Notes: generated by a model not told the origin, from the letters alone. A DNA stretch of 64,000 nt from Sthenelais limicola (GCA_942159475.1 OW804094.1:46496966-46560965), one strand, 5' to 3'. Shown: positions 47,487-61,049, counted from the first letter of the stretch. Made by a program: numbers and translations.

Positions 47487-50400
47487 GAAGAAGATATTAC
47501 CAGCATCGACGAATCTGCTGAATCATCATTCCAGGTCAAGAACGAATAGTTCGCCTTGTACGTTCTAGTTGTTAATACAAAGTCTTTTATGGTGAAGACT
47601 CAGGGTCTTATACAAAGAGATAACTTGTAATTGTCTGATAAGAGTATGCTCTTCCTCTGCCTTATAATCATAGCGTCGTTATCCATTGTCATTGGAGGAT
47701 TTTGAGTGTCCACTGTTTGAAAGGAAATTCACATCAGTCTTCTCCCATTTACAGATTGTTCATGATTCTCATTGTGTATGAGATATATATTTATATGAAG
47801 GTGTAAACGATGTCTAAGCTAATATGAAGCCACATATTCTCCCCAAACTGAACTGAAATAGGTCACCAGTGCAGAGTGCATGGCACATTATTGAGATAAT
47901 ATCCTCATGGCTTATTCAAGCAGGTTTTAACTGAAGTTTATTGTGTATTACTATAACATTGTGTGTACGCTCAGACGCTACCTGCCGATTATACAGGTCA
48001 CCATGATATATTGATTCAGGGTTCTATCAGGGATGCATAGTTTCCGTCAAGTGACGGAATTCCATCTATTCTATCATTAGGTAAGATAGTCTAAAACGTT
48101 GATGTTCATTGAGTACTATATTTCCATTATATCTATGGTTTACGCGCCTCGTGCATCAATTTGTCAACTATATTCCCTCGTTCTCAGGCCATCAAGCTTT
48201 AGTGAGGCGACACGATCTATATTCTTCAATATCATTTTAACTTTGGTCCAAATGATTCTCTGTTTATAACATCAACTTTGATTTGGGCTATCTAATCATG
48301 CGACAAAAATTATCCGTGGTTACCAACCAACAGCTTAGCCGATTGTTTCGTAAATTCGATTTGAAATGTGTCTATGTGATACAGGGGCTCAAAGTTTTTC
48401 TTCTTCTTAGTACATGTATATAATATATATTAACCCCAAAACAACAACGTCTGAACATTTTGAGGGGTCGGCTTGCATCCCTGTATATGTATACTCCTTT
48501 CTGCGTCATTGACCTTTTTCTTTTTCCAACAATCATTTCATGGGGTTAGATGTCTGCCAACAGATTACTGTTCGCATTCACAACTGCCTATGCTTTCTTT
48601 ATATCATTTTTCTTCTTAATATGAGAAAACCTATACCTCAGGGAGAGAACTATGCAAAATCATCCAAGTATTGTCATCCAAATGCCCTGGACTTCGCTGA
48701 AATATCATCTCAACACAAATCAGGGAAGCAAAATCATGAAAACCAAGTTGTATTAGTTTAATCCCCAGATAGACATCAATAAGTTTGTTGTCTTTTGTGC
48801 AATGTTATATTTTATATATATTATATACTTTTTTGAAAAGTTTTCCATACATTATTTTACAGCATTTGCCAAATATATCCATGCATTGGCTGAGACGTGA
48901 AAATCTTGCGTAGCGGTGTGTCTGTAAAGATGTAATTATTTGCTTCAAACTCATATGACCTGATCTCGTACCGGTCATGAAATGATACACTCTTGTTACC
49001 TACAAACGTGATTTGACAGTTATAGCCCTTCAGCAAGCTGGATAACAGACTGGGGGATCCATGATATGATTCTAATTGTGTAATCCAGGGATGAAATTTG
49101 TGATAAACTGGAATATGTTCTGGATTGAAGACCATGAATATTACTATTGCCATCGGAAGTTAATTGTGTCAAAGTAAATGTGATCTGTTGTGAATTCGAT
49201 TTACTCTTGACAGTCAAATGCTCTGATATTACAAGTAGTACATTATTCTGTAAAACGTCCAATATAAATGAAGTCTCGTGGGTCTGCCATTGTCCTTTAT
49301 CAAAGCGTGGGGGGACATAATCTAAGAAAGTTGGTGTAAATGCAAGGTATTGTGAATTATTGCCGATGGTATTTTAAACGTGACCGTGTTTCTGTATTGG
49401 TACTTTGTATAAAAAACATTTTCCGCCTAGATGTAAGTTATTTATTATGCAGGAATAGAATGGTTCTTAAAATATCAGACTGAGGTAGGTTTAGACTGAC
49501 TTATAGTACTTGTAAATTAGTCTCTTTAAGATAAATTATAAATTTGATATGGGTCTTAGTGGAGATGGACTATTGAGTTCTAGTCAAGCCACAATTACCT
49601 ACATAATCTATGGCTTTAACTCATTCTTCATCTCTTTCTCAGATGGTTTTGTAATAAATTCCCCTACCTACCCCGTCTCTTTTTTCCGCATCAGTTGGGA
49701 AAATGTAATTGACAGCTTCATCAGTTCCGGTATCACTGAATATTGTCCTTTTCACTCCTGAAAGCTCACATCCTCACATGCATGAATATGTATTTTCGTA
49801 ATCAAACCTTCCTTAGCAATTACAACTCTAAAAAAAATAAACCCCACTTTGAACATGTTGTGAGATTCATGCCATGTTTTCTGGACGTTGGTATTCCTGA
49901 GATACCAATGGCTCTGAGGCAGTAAATAAGCAAATTATTCTGTTTCTTGAACGTTTTCTTAAGTTCTTATGTTTATCTAAGTCTGGTCCAGGACAAAGTT
50001 CTGTCCGAGGATTACTCTTGAGATTATTTTGTGTATGAACTCCCATGATTCGCATCTTTCCAATGTACTCGGAAAACAACCGTGACGGTGATTAAAATTA
50101 CCAAAAACCAGAGGATTATTTATCTATTTGTTTATAGGACCTTCCCGGTTAGACGTGAATGGTCCAGTTGCTTGCATCCTGGAGTAACCATCCATCCATA
50201 TGCATACATGCGTTTTGTTCTCTTTATTACGTGTATGACTGGATATTGTTAAGTATTAAAACAACCTTAAGTGTAATAGCCAAAGTTATTGGGTCTATGT
50301 ATACACATGTACATGTACGTGTATTTTCCTAGGATATCAGTGTTTAACTTATCACAGAAACCGAAGTCAACAGTGTACTTTTCTATAAAAGGAAGATTCT

Positions 50401-50670
50401 AAGTTCTGTTCTAAATGTTTGCATGCAAATTATATGAGTACGAATCGTACATTTATTGATTGATGTATATATCTAGAAATGAGTAGTTTGAAAGGGAATT
50501 GGGACTATTGAGAATCGTCAAGATTGTTCGTGCATAACTGGGCCAAGAGGTTGGAGTGGGTGTTGATCATGTTTTCTTTTGTCTCAGGAAATGTTTGTAT
50601 AAACCTTTAAGTACTTGGTCTGGTGCTGCCATCTATAGCCCTCCAGAAATAAAGGGCAATGCCGCGTTTA
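47487..50670 (+). other. ATAD2: ATAD2 3' UTR and polyadenylation region
   Basis: No coding sequence follows the stop. The best plus-strand polyadenylation signal is AATAAA at 50648-50653, with a GT-rich downstream element (GTTTTGTTGGTGTTG). This would give a UTR of about 3.2 kb. Earlier AATAAA words (for example near 49836) could give shorter forms. Open frames of up to 98 codons here have no domain. Confidence 0.4.
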
Positions 50671-50679
50671 ATATCAGTG

Positions 50680-51413
50680 TTTTGTTGGTGTTGAATTCTT
50701 TTTCATTTTATGAGGCTTCTCGATACCTTTAATGTCACTTCTGTCCGCAAATTCTGTTTAACTCTAGGGTTTCGGGGGAATTCCCAAAACTTTGTTCCAT
50801 TTTCGAAGATAAATGTGTGCTATTTGTTTCACATTTTTAATTTAAATGCATTGCATACTAACATCCCGTACCACTGAAAGCGCGCAAGTGACTTTTCCTG
50901 TATGATCATAGGGAAAAGTACATCCATCCACTTCAATTCCAATTATCGGTACTTGAACAGTTACTTATAACAGAAAACAAGGCTGAACACATTTTCTCGG
51001 TTGAAATAGTTTTATTCAATTGGCGTTTGACATTGTGGCTAGACTTATTAATATTGATGAACTTTACTGTTCTGGCTTTCATAGATACAGTCTTAATATT
51101 CCCAATCGCATTTCATTATGATGGACTCCGTTTGACCTGTTAAGAATTTTGAGTTAAAATTGATAAAAATCGGCAAAATTTTCTCATAATCAAATTCAAA
51201 ATGATTGATTTACCATATAGATTATAACACGAAACATGGACGCCTTTAACGACTCAAACTGTGAAGTAGAAAAATTAAGTCTTTGACAATTTACAAATAT
51301 TCATCCATACTTACAGTAACTCAGATATTCGCGCCTAACATCACCTCATTAGCTTTCAATCCATAGTTCTATTCTTACGTAGTTATTAGATCTATATAGC
51401 AGTAATGTATTTC
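50680..51413. other. Intergenic gap between convergent genes
   Basis: AT-rich, no gene. A minus-strand AATAAA (TTTATT near 51010) could be a distal polyadenylation signal of the LDLa receptor gene. Confidence 0.3.
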
Positions 51414-52328
51414 TATGTACAATTACACATTATATACATATAGACAGGACCTCTATTTCACATAGCTATAAAACTGGCAAGTAAAACAAGGGTGGTTTTA
51501 AATAGAAAAATAACCCAGAATATCCTGTAAGTCTTCACAAGTCAGCAATTATCATTAAATTGATATAGTGTTGACCGAGTGGAGAATGTTTTGGTGTGTG
51601 TGTGGTGGGGGTACATATACAACAGACCCAAAAGTTTAATCATTCTTTTTTAAATCGCTATCTCCACTCGGCCTACAGTATAGTTAGGTGATATGATGAT
51701 GGCATAAGTGGGACATTGCCATCTTTAACATTGGTAAGTTTTAAATATTTGATGCAATGTGTGCCTTATTTCTTGGACTGAAATGACGAGTAAAGGCCTG
51801 TGCTCTCTATCATGAGAAACTAATGGTTTTAAATTGGAGTGTTGGAAAGCGGGTGTGGTAGAGGGACATATATAGATATAATATATACGCTTTTGAACAA
51901 GCGAGAGAACACTATACACACAGTGCATGGTAATATTAAAAATATAGATAATAGTGTGTAAATTTGAAAGGCAAGTCACTTAATTTTGTGCCTAAATTTT
52001 GTACCTAAATGCGTAGACACCACATCTTGTGCAATAGCTCCTCTGACGCATGTGTCATATCTTAGCGTTTACATTACAAATTACACCATAGATGTAAGGA
52101 CTATGATTACACTAAGTTAACTCCACTACTCGGGTAGTTATTTTGAAAGATACCTGTCAAAGTTGCAATCCTTGACTAATAAACTTAATTCCTTGGTGTG
52201 GATTATATCCTGGTTCTGGAAGCGTATTGCCCCCTCCATACCCCGATTTACTTTCATTTAATTCTAGAAGCAGACGTCTTCCCTAATATAAAATATACAT
52301 AGATCATGTTCAGATAGATTTGTGAAAT
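51414..52328 (+). repeat. 915-bp duplicated segment, copy 1 (3' side of receptor gene)
   Basis: It matches 58164-59078 without gaps over 915 bp; I counted about seven substitutions, over 99% identity. It lies 566 bp past the receptor stop codon, possibly within the 3' UTR. It has no terminal repeats, no poly-A and no protein-like ORF; an 11-bp inverted repeat CCGAGTGGAGA / TCTCCACTCGG (about 51574-51672) is internal. Copy 1 lacks flanking direct repeats, which suggests it is the donor. Confidence 0.93.
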
Positions 52329-52893
52329 TGAAGCACTACTATTAGAAATGTCTCCATATATCCCTCACTTATCTTCCCATTCTGATTAATTGTATGTTCA
52401 AACCCCCTAATGAAGACAAATATACATTTCAGCGATAAATGCATAGATCGTCCATCACACTGCACCAATGATTATATACATTTAACGAAAAAACTACAAA
52501 ATATTAATTCCATTCATAAATATTCTCTTAAACGTAGGAAATATGCATACCAAATTAATTTACGGATTCGGTTGAAGCTCCCTGGCTGATATTGCCTGTT
52601 ATAATTGTAAATAAATATACCGGTAAGCCAAACTCATTTCCTGGACAGTTATTCATTTTCCTCAAAGGGAAATCCTCTAACTTAGTAACTCCATTTAAAG
52701 CACCACACTGGTGTCCTATCTCAAAACTGCTCATCTTTAGCTAAGTCACTGGTAGCAATGGTAAAATAGGTCCTGAAACTACCATGAAAACTTACAGACA
52801 TACTCGAACACTTCCTCAATCGTAAGATTAAAACACAAATGAGCAATAAAACTGCTCAATATAATATATTCAAACTAATAAGACAATTATTCA

Positions 52894-55800
52894 CTAACAG
52901 TCCCAGCTGGTAACACTGGTGAATGAATCCTTTCTCTCAACAGATGGCCCTGGCACTAGAACTGACATGCTTTGGGACAGTCTCTTGCTATCACTAAGAG
53001 TTTGGCTGTTATTTTTGCGAGAGTTCCTCATGACACAGTTTGGTTTTTGCCTTCGTGAGGGCACATGAGGCACTCTAGGCCCTTCATTTGACATTGTGCC
53101 AGCCAATATATGATGTGCATCATCCTCGTGGTCCATCTCCTGGATAGAAGCCGGGGGATGGTAAGTCTTTTCTTTATTTCTAGATTGTACCTTTAAATCT
53201 CTGGGACGCCTCGGGGGTAAAGGGACAACATTTACGGTTGGTGTTTCATCTGTGCAAATATTTCTACAGTTATAGTTAGTCGTAAGTCTTTTGGGTATTC
53301 CTGTTAAGTGATTCGCGTGTAGTATGGAAGAAATTTCTTCTAAGGGACTGATGTCAGCTGAAGATTGTGGGACTTCATTCAATTGGGAAGGATTGTGATG
53401 ATTTAATTGCTCCTCGTAGGCATAGTTAACCCTCGCCCCCTGTTCAATCTCAGAATGTACATTTATTGGCGAGGAGGAGTCAAACACCCGAAGAGCACTT
53501 GGTAAAATGGGAGTGCTTCTAGATCGGGCCCCCAGGGTATATCTTGCTCGGCAAGAAAAAGCTTCGAATTCTGGGACATTCCTTCCTCCTTCAATATGAC
53601 AAATTACAATTCTCTCCTCGTCATCTTCCTCTTTCTCTACTGAAGACACTCCCCCTTCGACTTTATTAGACACATTTTTGTCATGTTTGCATTTACCATA
53701 ACCACCCTCATGACCTTTTTCATCAGTTACCCCTCTCCGTTTATTCCTAGATGTAGGGGTTGAACTATTGGTATAACAATCGAACACATTTTCCTTCGAG
53801 TCATAGCTGGAATCTTTAGAGGAGCTCCTGTCTCTGAGGACTCGATCTGAGAGCGATATGTCTCCCAGTCCACTATCTAACATAGTCTGACCGTTGCTGC
53901 TATGAAGAACAATATCAGGAGAGTTGGGGTTCTGATAGATGTGTACTGAAGCGATATCACTGCCTGTGATGGATTGGTGCTCGCGGTGGTGATTTGGGTG
54001 ATGATGTGGCACTTGAGAGGGGTGGTCGTCTGGAACCCCACAGGAGGAGGTGAGGTCAAGTCTGGAGGAGTACCTGGGTGGTGCCTCCAGGACCTGGTGG
54101 CAGTAGGCAGTCTGAGTGATGTCCGGCTGGGAACTGTAGTAAGGAGGGGGAGTCATGGTCAGGTGCTGGTTGTACACGCTAGAGGGCATAAGGGAGATGT
54201 CGGTCTGAAATACAAAAACAAATAAAAAATAAAATACATGTAATTGGTTTCGCCATTTTTAAATTAGAATCTGTAGTAAGCAAAGCGATAGAGGGCAAAG
54301 ATGGGATTTCTTTTTCAATGTACTTAGCCAGGCTTCGGTTTAATGAATGGAATATATTTTTTAAACTGAGTTTTTTTTAAATGAGCTAATACAATAAACT
54401 GTGTGCTGTAGCTCGATCTGATATCACCCCTAGACCTATTAATTTACATTTAAATTAGTAATGAAATATTCATAGCTATAGCTAGGTACGGAGTTTATTG
54501 TAAACTGTTTTAATAATTGCATTTTTAATATACAGCGTTATGGTTGAGACCCTATATTACATTGGTCTGTGGTCACTGATAGTGATATGTTAATTTAGCA
54601 AAAGCAGAGCAGTGACTAATGTCCCGCCATTCTATAAGTAACAAATATGTTTCTTGGCATGTGTAATGATTGGTCCTCATCGGCATACAGAATGGATCAA
54701 AGAAACGGATTCACATAATTATATTGCCTATATTTATATGTGATGTGTCCCAGGAAAATGAGCCACAAGCCGCAAAATCGATAATTTTCGAAGTATTGTA
54801 TCCACAAGATCTCTTTATAGGAATGTTATCATTTTTTAGGTATCTAATTTTCCAATTCGTATGAATACATGTACCAATTTTCAAGACTGTATTAAATATA
54901 TGCATGCATTTCGTAGCTCATCCTATTATATAGTATATTTAGCTACTTTACTAGTAATTTGTCTATTGATGTTGAATTTTTTTTCAAAATTAAGAATATC
55001 AAACTTAAAATATACAAAGACTTATTAGCTGTCCAAATGTTTACCATCATTAGAATCGGCTTGATCTCATCTTTTCAAATATGATGGTATCTCAAAATCC
55101 ATTTTTTGCGACTTGTGATTCATTATACTGTGGCACATCACATATGATTAATATGATTAAAATAAATAGTTTCAATTAGAACGCCTGAACCCGTGAATGT
55201 TTTGCATACATTTAGGATCTATTAATACATATGTTGTGTAACTTTTGAAAGCACTTGCCATGACCTCCTGTTTACACATACGGATCATGCGTCACGAGAG
55301 CATATTATCAGTAAAATCGATAAACCTTGCCCGACAACAAAGATAACGTGTGTATACATGTATATTATAGGGTCTATACCTAATCTATAGGTAGGATGTA
55401 TCATATATAGAGCGATGCAAAGTAGTATTATGGTCCCCCTTTCTCGAGAGTGATCGTTATATTCCTGACCTAATCTATCACTATCATTCTATTCAAAAGT
55501 CCAATAATTCATTTTTTCTATACAACATCTATACAACATGCTAATAGCGTGTAAAATGTAAATGATATCATATAATAATTTAAAATAAAAATAAAACTAT
55601 AAATGCGATAAAGACTAATACTTACATGTGAGACTTCATATCTGGGAGGTGGTTCTCTGTCTAGGACCATCCCTGAGACGTTGTAAGGAAAACCATCGTC
55701 ATACAATCGATTACCATGCATCCTCACCTGACGCGCATGCATGACATTTTTTCGTCGTATACACGTCAGCATGACAATGATTCCAATAGCAATGATGAAG

Positions 55801-58084
55801 AGGCCAGCGATGGCAATAGAAAGACCCACTATGGAACCCATAGACATCATGGAGGATGCTAAAAATAGTATTTTAAATCCATGCATAAGTACATTGTACA
55901 CACAAGCTGATACATGCAATCAATATATACATATACGGTACATAATCTACTCATTTTATTGGCTAGGTTATGGATTTGCAATTATATTGCACATGAAGCC
56001 ATAATGATATGACCTCTTTCAAAACTTTGTTCGAAGTGACCGTCAAAGCGAGATAAAGCGGCGAGGATTCTCTCGTAGACAATTCTATCAATTACGTTGG
56101 ATTAATAGACCAACGTTTGGGGGCACTTTCTTACTCAGCCCGAATATTCAAAAATGAAAGTTGAAATTTTATTTCTAATAAACCATTACATGTAGGCTAC
56201 TTACACTTTTTGGTGGGGCAGCCCATCTCATCGCTGCCGTCCCCACAGTCGTCCTGGCCATCACATTGCCAGCCTGGGTAGATACAGCGCCCATTGTTAC
56301 ACTGGAACTGGCCTGAGTTGCATGGTGGGTTCGTCCCTGTAATCGCAGAAAATACAATTGAATGAGAACCATATGATAGAAAAGCACTTATTGTGTATAT
56401 CGATGAAAATGCTAATTCCCATGGGATGAAAAGTAATTACAGGAATTAAAATTAATTGCGGTTTCTAAAAAAAAAAGGTTGCTGGTCCTGCGGTGTATAG
56501 CAGGCGGTGGATTGCAATAATTTGCCCTTCTCAAAATACCTGATGTATACGGATATGATAAGATAAAATACCCCCATTTTTGTTTCAAGTAGTTTTTCAT
56601 TTCCTTGGGGTAGTGGGCATATATATATAGGAAGCGAATTTTCGTTCCGTATGAGATATAGTGTACTAAATGAATGGAGAAGAGCCAGGCTGATGCCAAT
56701 ACTAAGTCCCCTGTACGAGGTCAGCACACAGAAACTGAAAGGATTCTCACAATTCAAATCACATGGGGCAAAGCTGAGGCTTCATTGTGCAGAAATCTCA
56801 TTATGTACTGATGGTTTACAGACTCAATCGATAAGAAGCCAGCTAGGTGACATAGTCCTACCCTCATTAAGATCATGCGGGATGAAAGGTTTAATGAGGC
56901 AGGTTTTAAGCATCGGGATTGAACCAGAAACTGTGTGCTATGAATCGCCTCTCAGCTATGATATTTCTATGGACATGCATTATAGCATGTTTCTATCGAC
57001 AGGAAAGGCAACCTATGAATCGTTAAAGGTATATACGCGAAAAGGACACCAGGAATATCAGGTGTATTACATAATAAACATATGGAAGACTTCATCAATA
57101 TAAGTCATGTATAATGTCTCAGGTTCATAGTTTCGTAGTTTCGTGCATCCAACTCCAAGCGATTTATACAATAACCTCTTTCATGTATATGAAGCACCAA
57201 GTGGTACAGTAGGTAATCGGACCAGACAACATTATTGATCTCTTGTTGAGAGGTATATATATGTCGAACCTGACCACCATCCAATTACCTTCTACTCACT
57301 CCTTAAATGAGTCTAATTTGACTGAACTAGTTTGGAGATACATTTATATACGTGGACTCACTCAAACCACAGGCCCTTGTCCACTGCTAAAAACCAACGA
57401 GATTAAAAACCAAGACATATCCATCGAAAAATGCTTCCAGGGTTTTTTCACTCGTAAGAAGTATCAGATGACTTTATTGAATTATACTTAATTTATCGTT
57501 GATTTAGATTAGATTAACATGTATACCGATAATTGGATACTTGTGCCCTACTCTCCATGCCCTCCAAACGAAATAGTGGATAAAATCCCATCCTGAATGT
57601 GATAAAGGCAGATTACATCCTCCCTCCACTCATAACAATTTTATCCAATGCCTACGTCAATGCAAATGGAGTGCGTACTTAGATTATAGAATAGATACAA
57701 GAAATTGACCCTAAACAGGGAGGGTCAGGGATGGTCAAGGACGTCTAATATGTCATCCCATCCCTTCCTATATAATTATATGAACGCGGAATGGATAGAA
57801 CAAGAATCCGATAAATAGAGGTTTCATCGACTGTATTCCATCTAAACATTCAAATATTCTACTCTTCCAACATATAAATATGCACCAGAGGTCAACATAA
57901 TAATATCACCCATTATCAGATTGATCTAATACTATGCATATGAATCTATACGTACATCCCAGGCCATTGTCTAATGGACAATCGAATTCATCTGAACGAT
58001 CGCTACACTGGTGCACGCCATCGCATCTAAAATTTGCCTTCACGCAATCTGCATTCATACAACGAAATTCCCATTGCTCACAAC
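52894..58084 (-). CDS. LDLa/transmembrane/PPxY receptor (LDLRAD3/LDLRAD4-like), four 3' exons, 5' incomplete
   Basis: Minus-strand exons: 58084-57956, 56336-56205, 55858-55626, 54204-52894; GT-AG, phases 1-1-1-0. Exon 1 here is an LDL-receptor class A repeat ([13 protein letters not shown]...[16 protein letters not shown]). Exon 2 is another ([13 protein letters not shown]...[16 protein letters not shown]). Both keep six Cys and the Ca-binding Asp/Glu. Exon 3 has one membrane span ([20 protein letters not shown]) and then EPPPRY. Exon 4 is a 436-aa cytoplasmic tail with TPPPYY and EAPPRY near its start. Three PPxY motifs are docking sites for NEDD4-family WW domains, as in LDLRAD3, LDLRAD4 and PMEPA1. 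The tail is much longer than in the vertebrate proteins and is disordered (Ser-rich, acidic EKEEDDEER), ending SVTSWDC. The signal peptide and further LDLa repeats must lie upstream and were not found up to 64000. Confidence 0.88.
56651..57103 (+). other. 150-codon open frame inside a receptor intron, unsupported
   Basis: It opens with [16 protein letters not shown] and has no recognised domain. It lies antisense in the intron between the two LDLa exons. Length alone is unusual for this AT-rich DNA, so it is recorded, but a chance ORF or a decayed retroelement piece is as likely. Confidence 0.12.
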
Positions 58085-58114
58085 CTGCAAGTATAAAAAA
58101 AGTAAAAGTTTAGA

Positions 58115-58163
58115 ATAACATTTTTTAAAAAACAGGTTTTGTAGATCATGTTTCATGTTTAAT
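58115..58163 (+). repeat. About 49-bp direct repeat, left copy, flanking the inserted 915-bp segment
   Basis: Contains CATTTTTTAAAAAACAGG and GTAGATCATGTTTCATG; repeated at about 59076-59126 with three or four differences. It lies 30 bp upstream (in gene sense) of the acceptor of the first visible LDLa exon. Confidence 0.9.
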
Positions 58164-59078
58164 TATGTACAATTACACATTATATACATATAGACAGGAC
58201 CTCTATTTCACATAGCTATAAAACTGGCAAGTAAAACAGGGGTGGTTCTAAATAGAAAAATAACCCAGAATATCCTGTAAGTCTTCACAAGTCAGCAATT
58301 ATCATTAAATTGATATAGTGTTGACCGAGTGGAGAATGTTTTGGTGTGTGTGTGGTGGGGGTACATATACAACAGACCCAAAAGTTTAATCATTCTTTTT
58401 TAAATCGCTATCTCCACTCGGCCTACAGTATAGTTAGGTGATATGATGATGGCATAAGTGGGACATTGCCATCTTTAACATTGGTAAGTTTTAAATATTT
58501 GATGCAATGTGTGCCTTATTTCTTGGACTGAAATGAAGAGTAAAGGCCTGTGCTCTCTATCATGAGAAACTAATGGTTTTAAATTGGAGTGTTGGAAAGC
58601 GGGTGTGGTAGAGGGACATATATAGATATAATATATACGCTTTTGAACAAGCGAGAGAACACTATACACACAGTGCATGGCAATATTAAAAATATAGATA
58701 ATAGTGTGTAAATTTGAAAGGCAAGTCACTTAATTTTGTGCCTAAATTTTGTACCTAAATGCGTAGACACCACATCTTGTGCAATAGCTCCTCTGATGCA
58801 TGTGTCATATCTTGGCGTTTACATTACAAATTACACCATAGATGTAAGGACTATGATTACACTAAGTTAACTCCACTACTCGGGTAGTTATTTTGAAAGA
58901 TACCTGTCAAAGTTGCAATCCTTGACTAATAAACTTAATTCCTTGGTGTGGATTATATCCTGGTTCTGAAAGCGTATTGCCCCCTCCATACCCCGATTTA
59001 CTTTCATTTAATTCTAGAAGCAGACGTCTTCCCTAATATAAAATATACATAGATCATGTTCAGATAGATTTGTGAAAT
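58164..59078 (+). repeat. 915-bp duplicated segment, copy 2 (in receptor intron)
   Basis: A near-perfect copy of 51414-52328 in the same orientation, placed in the intron just upstream of the LDLa exon at 58084-57956. The flanking 49-bp direct repeats (58115-58163 and 59076-59126) show that host sequence was duplicated on insertion, which marks this copy as the newcomer. Confidence 0.93.
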
Positions 59079-59126
59079 AGCATTTTTTAAAAAACAGGCT
59101 TTCGTAGATCATGTTTCATGTTTAAT
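59076..59126 (+). repeat. About 49-bp direct repeat, right copy
   Basis: Partner of 58115-58163; reads CATTTTTTAAAAAACAGG then CGTAGATCATGTTTCATG. Too long for an ordinary transposon target-site duplication. Confidence 0.9.
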
Positions 59127-59129
59127 GCA

Positions 59130-60820
59130 GCACGAATTAAGAGAATGGCTATACATTTGCTAGAGTTCAAACCCCGTTTCACTGTTTAGTATAGTTTCCA
59201 AGATTCCTTTCGGCGTAAAATGTTGGTGTATGATATATTTTCGACGGATTAACAACAGTAGTCGCATTGTTTTCAAAATGTTTACGTTAAACATGAAATC
59301 AAAAGCTAAAATGGCTTTTTGTGCATGTTAGAATGAGAGGGAAACAGCTTAATGACCAAATTACCTAGGAGTGAATAATTGATCCTTGAAGATAATTTTA
59401 TTTCTGCTTATTAACAGAAACCAAGAAATCAATTTCTGCGGGAAGTCATAACTCTATTTGGGACGTTGTTAGAGTAGAACGATTAAGTAGGATGTAACAT
59501 AAATACCGACAAGACCAGATGAATAAGATTCAAATATTTTTTAAGAACTATAGAAGGAGGCAGTGGAAGTGGACGATTGGACAGGTTTAGGAGCCTACAT
59601 CAAGGATGGGAGGGATGCAGATGATTAACGAGGTAAAGTGAATAATGGAAAGCCAGGAAGATGGGTTATTCAAGAGAGACATGGCACCAATTAAGGAGAC
59701 CTACAGGGTTTTACAAGATGAAGGGACCCAAAAGCAGAACTAAAGTTTGATTTATTTTGCAATGCGCCTTATTTCTTTGAATATGAAGAATTACTCTAAT
59801 AAAATGACTAAGTATTGAAATTTGTTGATTCCATACATTCAATTCATAACATAAACAGAAAATGTACATTTGACTAATTCCAGTGCATGATTCACATTTT
59901 GAAATGTCCTAATATAATGATTGATTAATTTTGTATGGGAGAACACATTCCCAGCATCTTTAGAAAACAAATCTAAAATTGCGCGAAATTCCTAACTCGA
60001 TACCGTTATTCACGTACTGTACTTGTGTAGTTAGGAGGGAGAGAGAGAGAGGCGGGCGATTGAATTATGGAAAGATAGATACATTCTTCAAAATGAATGA
60101 GAGCAACCGAATTAATTGCACCCACATTAGAGAGCTGATCACTATACATAAATATCGCCAGAGACATCCCATGCTTCTTCTTATGGATAGAGGGTTACAT
60201 CGCTTAAGTGGATAGAATGGTACTTAAATAATCTTAAGACAATCGTCAAAGTGTTTTGGCCGAGGGGGGATGAAGACGGTGGTTGATGGAAGAGGACAGA
60301 CAAGGTCGGACCAGGTTTTCTTTGAGTTGCTCTATCACTCTCAGCCCATGTATCTGAGGCGCACTATTTTATACGGACCCAACGTGACTGAAGTACATCC
60401 TCGAGTTAAACAAAACTACTATAAGACCTGCAGAAAGCCCTTACTTGGGCTTGAGAGCAATGTTGTTTGCCTTTTAGAGTAAGTAGCGATCTTGTTTACT
60501 GCTTCTTTTGAGTCGTATTCCCCCGTTTGAGGTTCTATGGGATATAGCTTTTCTAAATTGCCCATGGCTTGGTCGATGGTTAAGCTTTACGTCATAAGAC
60601 GTACGTTTATCTAATTTCAATAATGATAATGCCCAAACTTAATACTAGTAAACTTTTCCACAATTCCCATTATTTCATGTCAAAATAAAGTTTTAATTTC
60701 ATTATAATATACGAAGTATACGATGCTTTTATCACATGATTCGATTAATAATTTCACCAACGTTAGACATTATATGTGACATTTTTCCCGCAGAAGACTA
60801 TAGTATCAGTCCCCATTCAC
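59130..60820. other. Probable 5' intron of the receptor gene or upstream DNA
   Basis: No LDLa, signal-peptide or other exon recognised on the minus strand. It contains a short (GA)n run (60034-60051). Confidence 0.35.
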
Positions 60821-60829
60821 AGGTTAATT

Positions 60830-61045
60830 GTCAGTTGATCTTAAACTATCTAAGAATGGTCTTACTTCATCAAGTGTGAATGGCTGCAGGTGAGAACTAC
60901 TACCTCTGACCTTAGAGAAAGGATAAGCTCTGACAGAGAAAAAATATCGGTTAATCTTTAAGAAGGGAAGGGAAAATGGTGCGTGGCCACAGCGAGATTT
61001 GAATCCACAACGCCTCTGCACCCTAGACTACTACATCTCCCCTCC
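60830..61045 (-). repeat. tRNA-derived SINE-like element, minus orientation
   Basis: On the minus strand from about 61040: GGGGAGATGTAGTAGTCTAG, then GCAGAGGCG, then the B-box-like GGATTCAAATCTCGC and TGTGGCCACGCACC, followed by a body of about 150 bp. The arms do not fold into a full tRNA cloverleaf, so this is a SINE and not a tRNA gene. Confidence 0.55.
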
Positions 61046-61049
61046 CCAC

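Noticed and set aside
51725..51979. 84-codon minus-strand ORF, also present at 58475-58729
   Set aside because: Its presence in two places is explained by the 915-bp duplication; codon use and composition are not protein-like.
51414..52328. Solo LTR or DNA transposon
   Set aside because: No TG...CA ends, no terminal inverted repeats, and no target-site duplication around this copy.
60990..61045. A possible minus-strand tRNA gene
   Set aside because: The B-box is degenerate and no cloverleaf forms; the body continues as in a SINE.
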